Of a stretch of DNA of 64,000 bases, positions 54,120 to 64,000 are shown piece by piece. Position 1 is the stretch's first letter. Each line of letters starts with the position of its first letter. Source of the DNA: Panopea generosa (taxonomy: Eukaryota; Mollusca; Bivalvia; Adapedonta; Hiatellidae); the NCBI GenBank assembly GCA_029582155.1, contig CM055896.1, positions 7,332,624 to 7,396,623 on the forward strand, given 5' to 3'. The position numbers were made by a program, and so were the translations under genes. The notes beneath the pieces were generated by a model. It saw only the letters and a list, made by a program, of their open reading frames with translations. It made no database searches and was not told the origin of the DNA.

Positions 54120-57100
54120 AATATTTTATTTTTTTTACATTTTTTGGACTTCGATATTATTTGTTTTTACAGAATCTCATTTAACGACCGATAATAATGG
54201 AATTGATTTAGACGGATACTCTGAACCATTTCGTAGATAACACTTCACTCTAGTGGACTTCTAAGTTATATATCTACTAAGCTTATGTCGAAACAAAAGT
54301 TAATTTTAGAATGTCCCTTTGTTGATAGTACATGGGTAGAGGTGAACTAACTACGGGCGGGAAAGCTTTTTACTTTGTAATGTGTATCGTCCTCCAAATA
54401 CGCCTGTTTCATTTTGGAACTATTTCAGTATTAATATAGAAAAAAGCACTTGATCTATCCAAAAATATTGTCATCGTCGGCGACATAAATGAAGATCAAT
54501 TTAATATAAATAATTATCACTTAAAGAATGTCATGCTTATCAATAGTTTAACTAATGTTATAACTGAACCCACCAGAACAACGCGTACCTCATCAGCTCT
54601 TATTGACCCAATTATAATCTCAGACACATATACCAGTTTGAATTCTGGTACTTTAGATGTCCCAAACGAAATAAGTGATCATCAAGCTACATATGTTTTA
54701 ATCCCCTTTGTAATATTTTACCCACTATTGTTACTCGACAGGTTTCGTTTTATAATCGGGGTGATTATGAGAAAATGAACGAATTGATAATCAATTTTAA
54801 CTGGGATTTTTTTAACACATGTTCTGTAGAATTGGCCTGTGAGTGTTTTACTGAATCTATTTTTAGTTTTTATGCAATCTTGTATTCGTTCTAAAGAAGT
54901 ACAAATTCGACCAAATGACAAACCATGGTATGACTCAGAAATAAGACGACATTCAAGACAACGTGACAGACAAAAGACAAAGGCCGTAAGGACTCAACAG
55001 ACAGAAGCATGGACAAAATACAAACAATTAAGGAACAAAGTTAATAATTTGAAAACACATGCTTAAGAACAATATTTTAATAAAATGGAAAACACTGTTT
55101 TAGATGCGAATGTGTCAAATTCTAAATTATAATGGAAACTACTTAAACAGTTTATTAAATCTAACAAAAACTCCACTTTAATTCCTCCACTGAAATATAC
55201 ATCTGTTAATGGTGAGGATTCAGTCTATTTTAATGATGAAGATAAAGCTAACTGCTTAAACGACTATTTCGTCTCCATCTCACCAATAGATGAAAATATA
55301 AACAATAATACTCTACTTTCAGAGTGTATCTTTAAAACGAATACTACCATTGCAAACATGATCATTAATTTACTGAATCAGACATAATTGATATCATCGG
55401 TAATTTAGACCCAAATAAAGCTGTCGGAGAAGACAAAATTAGTCACAGAATTTTACAGTTTACAAAACACACTATATCTAAACCCCTGTCTATGTTATTT
55501 AATAAATCCTTACTTGAATGTAAATTTCCAGAGTCATGGAAGTCAGCTACTGTAATGCCTCTTTTTAAGAAGGGTCAAACAAACGTGTCATCTAATTATC
55601 GGCCAATATCTTTATTAAGCTGTGTTGGTAAACTTATGGAAAGAGTTGTCTACAAACATATTTATAATTTTCTGAATGAAAATAAACTAATATACAAATT
55701 GCAATCCGGATTTCTTAAGGGACATTCGACAGTTTACCAACTCATAGACATCTATAACCAAATTGCTCAAGGATTGAATTCCAGACAATATACTTGTATG
55801 ATCTTTTGTGATGTATCAAAGGCATTTGACCGAGTTTGGATCAAAGGTCTATTATTCAAGTTAAGGCAAAATGGAATAAGAGGAGATATATTGAAATGGA
55901 TAGAAAGTTATTTTGTGAAACGGAAACAAAAGGTTTTTATTGGTTCAAGTGTGTCAAATATTAAGAAAACATCTGCTGGTGTTCCAAAGGGTTCGGTCTT
56001 AGGTCCTTTATTTTTTCTTGTGTACATTAACGATATTGCCGAACATCTCTTAAGCATAACTCGTATTTTTGCAGACGATACATCGCTTGCATCTACAGCT
56101 TCTAACTTACCAGATTTAGAAGGTATTCTTAATCACTATCTTACTGTCATATCGCAGTTGTCCAAGAAGTGGTTAGTAAATTTTAACCCTAACGAAACAG
56201 AAGCAATTATGTTCACACTAAATAAAAATGTTTCTTGTCCATTTTTTAATTTTTGATAATGTCCCAGTAAAATTTGTTGATCACCACAAACATTTAGGCA
56301 TAACTTTTAGTCATAATGCAAAGTGGCACCATCATACAGATAACATTGTAAATTCGGCTTGTAAGATTTTGGGAATGATGCGTAAAGTTAAATTCCTGTT
56401 AAATTGAAAATCACTCAACCAAATATACATTTCATTTCTCAGACCCACTCTAGAGTATGCATCAGTTGTTTGGGATGGTTGCACTCATTACGAAAAGGAC
56501 AAATTGGAGAAAGTACACAATGAAGCAGCGCGTATTGTTATAGGATTTACTCGTTCTGTGTCTATTTAAAAATTGTATACCGAAATCGGATGGCTGTCTT
56601 TGTCAGATAGAAGAAAATATCAAAAATTAATTAAGGCATATCAAATTTAAACTGGTTTATTACCGGACTATCTTAATAATTTATTTCCTGAAACAATAGG
56701 TGTTAATATACCATACAACCTTAGAAATGCATCCGATTACATAGTTCCAAATATGAGAACACAATTATATGCAAATTCATTTATTCCCTCGTATATTTCT
56801 TATTGGAACACCCTTCCTCTACACATACGTTGCTCAGAATCATTAATGTCCTTCAAACGTATTTTAGTCACCAATTTCTTTAACGTACAACCAATGCCTC
56901 AGTATTATCTTACTGCATTAGAAATGGGTGTAGTAATTTAGGTTTTAATAAATTTACAAATCGACTAAACACAGATTCTAGATGCCGGATTGTGGTAACG
57001 AAAAAGAAGACGTCGAACATTATTTTATGAAATGTATCATATTCTCAAATAAACGAATCCGGCTTTTTAGAGCCACACGTCGATTTCATCCACTCAGTCA

Positions 57101-57503
57101 TCATACTTTACTGTTCGGTAAAGGCACTTATACTGACGATGAAAACTCATTTATATTCACATCTGTGCAGCAATTTATCAAAAACTCAAAACGATTTGAT
57201 ATTAATTAACTAAACAATATATGTGCATAAAAAGTCGGCCTGATGACGATTCTTCTAATTATAGGGTATATTTAGATTACCTTATTATTATATCATACAA
57301 CCATTATTTCCAATGTCCATTTTCTTTCTTTCTAAATCCTTTATCTCTATAATAGTTATCTAATATCTAAATCAAATTGTTTTATTTATAATATGTTGTT
57401 TATCTGCAATTGTCATTTTGAGTATTTGTAATTCATTTTGTGTAGGGAAGGGCCATAACTAATGTTGGTAGAACTTGTGGCCCAACCCTTTTGTTTATAT
57501 ATG

Positions 57504-57548
<45 letters not shown>

Positions 57549-57575
57549 TAAAAAGCAATAAAATAAGTTTAAACT
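54120..57575 (+). mobile_element. Jockey/CR1-like LINE, relatively well preserved
   Basis: Endonuclease part: TESHLTTDNNGIDLDGYSEP near 54175, IVIVGDINEDQFN near 54468, EISDHQATYVLIPF near 54670. Then RPNDKPWYDSEIRR near 54910 and a long intact RT frame 55435-56256 with NYRPISLLSCVGKLMERVVY, CDVSKAFDRVW, AGVPKGSVLGPLFFLVYIND and the catalytic FADDT. The C-terminal parts are FIPSYISYWNTLPLHIRCSE (about 56780) and CGNEKEDVEHYFMKC (about 56990). Few stops compared with the LINE at 25.5 kb. The 3' end has TATA/TG runs (57503-57549). Confidence 0.85.
55435..56256 (+). pseudogene. LINE reverse transcriptase domain (intact frame)
   Basis: Open frame covering RT motifs 0-7 including the two catalytic Asp of FADD, the Asp of CDVSKAFD and the GVPKGSVLGP motif. 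All catalytic residues are present. It ends at a TGA at 56254; the next segment (from about 56260, PVKFVDHHKHLGITF) continues in another frame, so one frameshift separates RT from thumb. The function would be target-primed reverse transcription of the element's own RNA; as read, the ORF2 protein is interrupted. Confidence 0.8.
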
Positions 57576-58520
57576 AAACTATTTTAAAATTCAATTTAAC
57601 TCCAAAAATAGAAGAATTCTGTAACTGTTTAAAACTATGGCAACATACGAAATTGTCGCTTCTTTGGACAATTACAGTGATCAAGAGTTATGCTTTACCC
57701 AAGCTTATCCATCCTCATACAATTCTACCAAATCCACCAGAAGATCAATTAGAATTAATAACCAATAGTATGTAAGCATTTGTATGGGATAAAAAAAACT
57801 GAAAATAATAAACGTAAAACAATAATTCAAAATTTTGAAAATGGTGGCCTCAAAATGATTGATATTTATGAATTTCTTAAATCAATATCATCAAACTGGA
57901 TAAAAAGACTTTTAGATACTACTTATGAGCTATGGAAACACTTTTATATAAACAAACCCGACAAACTCGGTGGAAAAATATTTTTAGAAAGTGACCTTAA
58001 TATAAAAGATCTTCAGCAATATTTTAATAAAAAAGATATTTTATTATCATGGTTTGAAATACATGGCCAAACCGAAAAAGATTGCATTAGTAAACAAAAC
58101 ATTTGGAATAATTAAAAAATAAAAACAGGAAACCGGCCAATATTTAATAAAACTTGGTATGATAGTGGTATAAAATATATAGAACATTTATATGATTATA
58201 GGAAAAGTGAGTTTTATAATTTCATTGACTTTGTTCAATTATATGAATTACCGGAGCATTCCTTTTTATTTTATGTTTTGATAAGTTTAAGTATTCCAAA
58301 GGAATGGAAAACACACATATTAATAGCGATATGTTAACAGTTTTATATTATAGATTTGCATAATTTCTACAAACAAACCTTAAATATATATATATATATT
58401 TTTTTTTTTTAGTATTGTTTTGTCATTGTAAATTTGTAATATGTATACGTTTGTTCATTGTTTTGTACATGTATATGTATGCTCTCCTTGTATGGAGGAA
58501 TAAAAGATTAAATCAAAATT

Positions 58521-59625
58521 ATGTCTTTCAACTGCTTACTGTGTATCGATAAACAGATAACAGAAAGACCATTGAACACTGCTTTATCAATATTAAAATA
58601 ACGTACACTGTTATAGGCATTTGACTGGTGAGTTTTTAATAAATCATGTATGTTTACTACTTCATACAAATGAAATACATAAAGAAATGGTAACAACTGC
58701 CATATGTCTCAAATATCTCAAAGTCATTAAAACGTTTTAGCACAATAACAAACTGTCATTGTATAAATCCCAAAAGTCATACCTTTAAAAATGTACTTAC
58801 CCTAATGTCAATGAGTGTGATCCTCTTTCTTTTGACATTTATGATAGTCCATTTAACTACTGTCTTTAAATCGAATGTCATAAGAATAATATAAAAATGT
58901 CCTATGGCGAAACAAAAGACTAAAGACACGAAGTGTTATTTCAACACAATACTCATCTTATAACTTTTGTCATTAAATACCTTGTCAAATCAATACTGAC
59001 AGGTCGGATTTAAATACCTGGGTTACGAGTTTTGTATATTAACAATCTGAATATACAAACCTGCACAAACCGCATTATTTAGTATAAATATCTATAAACC
59101 CGACGATGTGTTTTCATTTTTTTTTTAAAATGACATTAATTATTATGTTTTTGACATGCATGCGAAAGATAAGATATTCTTTAATTTAATTAGAAGTAGT
59201 ATGGATAGCTGAATTTCAATCTGCGCCTTTGATTTGAAAAAAACATGGTTGTTATTTAAGAAGGTTATAAAATCGACTTGATAAAGTTACATGACTATTA
59301 GCTCCATTTATACAGAAGTGTTTCGTTTATTACTGCCTAATATTAATTATTAAATTAATAACGCATCCCATGATATAGATACAACATGTCCGTATTAACC
59401 ATAGCATATAAATCATTATATATAAAAGTAATGACATTTTACTGCTGTGTAGAGAACAATGCAAACTGTAATTTTGTGCAGATTATTTATTTGCATGCCG
59501 ATGATCTCCCACAAGTCGTGTTGATCAATTGAGACAATTATGTTTAAGAAATGTATGACATAGTTACAAACTGAACACGAAATCTCACTAAGACTCAAAA
59601 AGTTGTCAAACAAACTCAAAGTGTG
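58521..59625. other. Unassigned sequence
   Basis: AT-rich; no ORF with a recognisable family and no clear repeat. Confidence 0.4.
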
Positions 59626-59790
59626 ACTTTGACCTTGACCTTTGTGGTACGGGTGTGGGACGGATGGACCTGCGATCACTATATGCCACCCCATTGTTTT
59701 GGTAGGGGTGGTGGTTAAAAGATTAAATGGAAACGAAACAATATCAAATCTTATTACATTCACATACTACCAAAAGTACCATCTTAAAAT
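59626..59790. repeat. Short interspersed repeat (TGACCTTGACC / ACCCCATTGTTTTGG)
   Basis: CTTTGACCTTGACCTTTGTG, GGGACGGATGGACCTGCGAT, then GCCACCCCATTGTTTTGGTA. Resembles short bivalve repeats; the two small ORFs on opposite strands here are not genes. Confidence 0.4.
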
Positions 59791-59989
59791 AAAATATCGC
59801 TGTCACAAAGAAACAAAATTGGCATATGAAAAATATCTTTAAAATAATATCAAAATTGATACCAACATGGAACAAAATAAACAAAGACCAAACAATAAAA
59901 CAACTATACTCATTCCCAAAACACTCAAAACAGAAATCAATTTACTGAGGCAAGATGGAAGTTATATCAAGCAAATATAGAGAGAGCAA

Positions 59990-61545
59990 TCATCATGAAT
60001 AAACAAGTTCAACTAGTTTTTAATTACAAACCTCCTTTATCATCTCAAATATCTGTTTCTCAAGAAATATCAAAATAGTGTTTATGTTAGGCATCAAGCC
60101 AGGACTACATACAGTAATCACAAGCAGATGCCTGTTGCCAGTGTTGCTCCTGTATACAATAAAAGTCCTTAACCAGATCCTGCAAATTATCGCCATATTT
60201 CTCTTACCTGTATTCTCTGTAAAACTCTTGTATACAGTTTTTTTTTTCAAATAGCTTGAAGCATTTCAAAAGTTAAGATTTATAACATGATCTCCAATAC
60301 GGCTTCAGAAAAAAATATGTGATTGTAATACCAAGTTCCTGATGCTCGTCGACGACTTACTGAAAACTGTAAATGCCAAGTGTTTACCCCATTCTTCTTG
60401 ATTTTAGCAGAGCGTTTGACATGGTAAACCATAACAATTAAACACTACTCTATAAACTTCATTTTTATGGCAAAAGAGGTAAGACCTTCTCTTCGATAAC
60501 AAATTTCCTAGACAACAGATCGCAAGCATCATCCCTAACGGATCCATGGCTGAGAATGTTCCTGTCTCCTCTGGTGTCCCAAACGGTACTGTGCTCGAGC
60601 TCCTATTTTTTCTTATCTATATTAATAATCTGTTCAAGAGTGTTTCATCTTCAAAAGAATATCTGTTCACAGATGACACAGAAATATGCGTACCTTTCAC
60701 TTACAGTAGCTACCAACTCAAAGTACCTCCAGCACGACTTCTAACAGCTGAAACAATGGGAACCCGAAGGGACATGAAATTTAACCCATCTTAATGCCAA
60801 GTTATTCACAGATCAAATAAATAACTAAAAAAACACCAAAAACACTCTTCATAACATTTTATAGCATATGTCTCTTCAGCTAAATATCTTGGAATCACCA
60901 TCAAATGATCTAACATGGAATAATCACATTGACAACATTACACACATAGCCCAAACTTAGGGTTTCTCAGACGAAACATCCAAGTACACTCTGGAAAACT
61001 GAAATCAACGGCACACATGACAGTAGTAAGACACATCATAGAGTATTGCTTATCTGTCTGGTCTCCGCACGCAAGTTCTTGTATTGGGCAAATTGAAAGT
61101 GATCTGACGGGCTGCTCAGTGGACGATGTGTGACTTTAGCGGCACTTTCAGTATCACAGATATGCTAAGCAAACTTAAGTGGTCTGAGACGCCTTGGCGT
61201 CCGTCGTATTGACCAGAGATGGGTTATGCTACAAAACATCTCTCATAACCAAGTTGCAATCCCACCTGAAAATGATCTTATCCAAATAAAATATCCCTTC
61301 GTTTATCTCACTCTATTGTATACCGTCAAATTCAGACTGGCTCAGATTTTTACAAATACCCATTCGCTCACGCACCATTGTACATTGGAAATCTCTTCCT
61401 GACAATATGGTGTTTGCCATCTAGACACCTGCTCTGTTTAACATTTTAATAAACTCTCAAATTCAAATGACTTCAATATGTCCGAGAAAAACCAATCTCT
61501 ATTTCGATCCGGAATTTCCACCATTGAAAAGTAGCTCTACCAAAA
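59990..61545 (+). mobile_element. 5'-truncated jockey-type LINE, degenerate
   Basis: Reads with stops and shifts: NYRHISLTCILCKTLVY near 60185, ILLDFSRAFDMVNHNN near 60395, SSGVPNGTVLELLFFLIYIN near 60570 (Q-G replaced by N-G), FTDDTEICVPF near 60664 (FADD as FTDD), KYLGITI near 60883, RIIEYCLSVWSPHASS near 61038, YRQIQTGSDFYKYPFAHAP near 61325. The domain order is that of a jockey-type ORF2 from mid-RT to the end. It is more decayed than 54120-57575 and a different family by sequence. Confidence 0.75.
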
Positions 61546-61744
61546 CATCATTATGATATAAGTGTTAGCGTTAGAGTTAGGGGTTTTGGCGTCTAATCTA
61601 AATTCGAATTGTTGTATTTCCCCGAAACTAGATTATATTTTGTAATGTTATTATTTTATTCTAGAGGTGTCCGATGGTAAGTCAAATGCTTCATTTAACA
61701 CCGGCCGACCGCTGTATGTATCATAATATGGACAACATAATTTA

Positions 61745-61975
61745 TCATATTATCTCAAGAATAAGAGATTATACTCTCTCTGTGTTTCGTCGTACTCTTA
61801 ATCCCATCTCAAGAACAAGAGATGAGCGTTTTTTTCTATTCTGAGCTTAAGATGTGACTTATCTCAAGAATATGAGCTTGTGTTCAGAACTGTTTTTTTA
61901 ATAAGTTAATCTCAAGAATAAAGTATTGAGATATTGTTTTTTTTAAAAGGTGAATACTCATTGTGTTCCATCGTA
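61745..61975 (+). repeat. Short minisatellite, about 53-bp period, 4 units
   Basis: ATCTCAAGAATAAGAGATTA-like cores recur at about 61752, 61805, 61861 and 61911. The core is itself partly palindromic (ATCTC ... GAGAT). Confidence 0.65.
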
Positions 61976-64000
61976 ATCTTAATAAATACTTGAAAGGGCT
62001 TCAGATTTCATACCAGGATGAAGTTATTATACTGTAGATTGTTTTTCTAAGGAGAAAAAATCTACCTACATGATGTTGGCCGTGTTATGTAATTTTTATA
62101 TATGTTTATATAAGTGGGTATGGTCTTGGATATAATACAAAAATAGACCAGACAAAGCTTATGAAACATGGGTTTTACCTTTCTGGTAATTTTGTGATTT
62201 CAAAATGTCAAAAGTTGTTTTCTTTTATAAATAGAGTAATTAACGATTCCAACCAAGTGTGTTTTGTGAACAGTATTACTTACTTTTAAATCAAGGTGAT
62301 ATTGTATGGTTCTATTAGAGGCTTAAAAACGAACTCACATTAAGTTGAATTAGTGTGGGATTATTTCATTTTAAAATATACTTGAGATCTCACGGTGGTT
62401 CAATATTTGATTTGCAAACCTTCCCCCAGATATGCCGTGGCAAGGGAGAATAATAACAAATAATAACACCAAGGGCGTTTCATTTGTAAAGAAATTCATC
62501 TTCGGAAGTTAACAGCAATAGTACAATGTAGTTAAAGTTATTGCACTATTAAACAATTTCAAACACAGTAAAACAAAAGCAATGGAATCAAAACAATATC
62601 TTACCGTAACGATATGAGATCATCGCACTTGTAATATATAATCAAACATGTTTGGTTTGTGGTTGATATTCAATATACGTGTTAAGCTGTTGTCAATCAT
62701 CGCACCGGTGCACGCATAAACGGGTTATACACCTTTGTTTACACATAAACTGCATATAGTCTAACAGCGCAATTATATAACTGGGGATTCGAAATCGAAA
62801 CTGAATAACGTGTTATTGAAAAGCAGCAACAACAGCAACATTTAATGCAGGACGATTATCAAATCACAAAGAGGAAGGTCCCATTCGAAGATGGTTGATC
62901 CCGCCGATTCTGAATTAGAAATTTTGCTATTGCGTTATTTTGCATCAAATTTACAGTTCCACGCAGCTGTCCAGTAATACTTTGTGTATTGTACATTAAG
63001 ATGTATCAAGATGGAATTAAAACACCATCTAGTTGGTCATTTATCAAATTGTGTAAATTTAAAGTTCACAATATTGTCATTAATCTTGGTGATCAACTTT
63101 ATCGAACATTGATTCAATGATTGACTTCCATTTGGTGCTTCATATATAATATGTAGTAAAAATGGTTTGCATTTAGTTTTTTTTATTTCTATACATATTG
63201 ATTCTATGTCATCACATTCTTATCGTAGCGTCTTCGATATGGAATATTTGTATAATGAAACACGTCTGATGATAGTCCGATAATTGATAGTTTTATTCAT
63301 CAAATTCCAAAAGGCTTTAAAGTCCATTGGGACAAGCTACATAATACAATATATGACAAACACATTTATTAAGGTACATTTACAGTATGATATAACGTTT
63401 TGACAGGAATTTGGAACCGGGTACTTAAATGCTATACATAACTGTTATTTTTGTAATAAATAATCGGTGTTTACTTAAAGTGATTCTTTCATTTTGAATA
63501 TTACAAATTACATGTATGATAAAAATAGGTATCAATTAGTATAACTAGCAACCTTTGAACTTCTTACTATTATCAACAAAAACTGAAAACAAGCTACATT
63601 GACATATTTGAAGATATATTACAAGGAAGTGGTTCGTAAAGTTAACAAATGGCCACCTATTGGGTAAATGAGTTCTATTATTTGAATAAGTGATTAAGTA
63701 TATTGATTATGAATTGAAAATCACTGGTTCATAAGTTAACGATATATGCATAATTAACTTGATTTCAACAAAATAATCAAATTTACACTATAAACATCAT
63801 GATTATGATTTTCAGTTGTAAAACTTACCAAAGCATGCATTATCATTATATTATTAACTTTGAGTCACTACATAACTAGAAAGCATGTTATCTAAAAATG
63901 TAAAAAAAGGTTGTCCATGTCACGTTAACTGTTTTGAAACGAAACACAAGGTCAACACATGATCACCTATTGACTTAATGATTATTCGAAAAAGTAATAA
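61976..64000. other. Unassigned sequence to window end
   Basis: AT-rich; no coding region, RNA gene or repeat recognised. Confidence 0.4.

Larger units (their letters stand above)
53440..58520 (+). mobile_element. L1-like LINE remnant, split by another LINE
   Basis: Left part 53440 to about 54120: NPNILWELEKGTLRNETIK (linker between endonuclease and RT) and FISGLKLNTANCTVLRAG with NIIICENRK (region after the RT catalytic box). Right part about 57575-58520: TVIKSYALPKLIHPHTILPN, FENGGLKMIDIYEFLKSISS, then WIKRLLDTTYELWKHFY, the C-terminal part of L1/Tx1-like ORF2, ending in a polyadenylation-like AATAAA at about 58499. The RT core is deleted from the left part. The two halves are colinear, with the CR1-like element 54120-57575 between them. 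Confidence 0.7.

Noticed and set aside
59416-59842. Overlapping ORFs on both strands
   Set aside because: They run through an interspersed repeat and have no recognisable domain; chance frames.

Overview
This is a eukaryotic, AT-rich, repeat-dense window. The intron-rich gene with HSP70-12 homology, the tRNA-derived SINEs and the mix of PIF/Harbinger, MULE, jockey/CR1-like, L1-like and Penelope-like elements point to a mollusc, most likely a bivalve. That is inference from gene and repeat types, not from a database match. No bacterial-style genes, CRISPR arrays or intact rRNA/tRNA genes are visible.

The main gene runs on the + strand from 715 to 38514. I can build a 14-exon model by eye in which every junction has GT/AG and matching phase and the total is 2721 nt (906 codons plus stop). 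It encodes an N-terminal B-box-like zinc finger with a short Ser-rich tandem repeat (exon 1), a coiled-coil stalk (exons 2-5), a linker (exon 6), and a C-terminal half related to HSPA12 (HSP70 family 12; exons 7-14). The HSPA12 part has lost the recognisable residues of all three nucleotide-contact motifs, so it looks like a pseudo-ATPase sensor or scaffold. A second, convergent copy of the same family lies on the minus strand: two exons at 50668-50749 and 47974-48125, identical in length and phase to exons 7 and 9 of the main gene. The rest of that copy is missing or unrecognised.

Intron 1 (1227-16802) is almost filled by one PIF/Harbinger transposon of about 14.6 kb (about 1484-16122). Its transposase gene is on + and its Myb/SANT-like partner gene on -, both damaged. 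Other elements sit inside it: a TIR element (3187-5352) that holds a small MULE-like element with a FLYWCH fragment and an 8-bp target duplication (3967-5099); a TTAA-flanked element (8611-11558) with a P2X7-ballast-like Cys-rich fragment; and SINE and LINE fragments. The later introns hold a degenerate LINE (about 25.5-29.1 kb) preceded by an ORF with 75-bp repeats and an AT-hook-like motif, a tandem-unit repeat (20.3-21.2 kb), hairpins and SINEs.

Just downstream of the main gene is a 3.4-kb satellite (about 39.3-42.7 kb) of about 73-bp units with an internal 18-unit (1312-bp) higher-order duplication. From 42.7 to 51 kb there is sparse unique sequence, the inverted HSPA12-like copy and a Penelope-like element with a terminal hairpin in its intron. 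From 51 to 64 kb the window is mostly retroelements: several SINEs, an L1-like LINE interrupted by a jockey/CR1-like LINE, a third 5'-truncated LINE, a short minisatellite, and about 2 kb with nothing recognisable.
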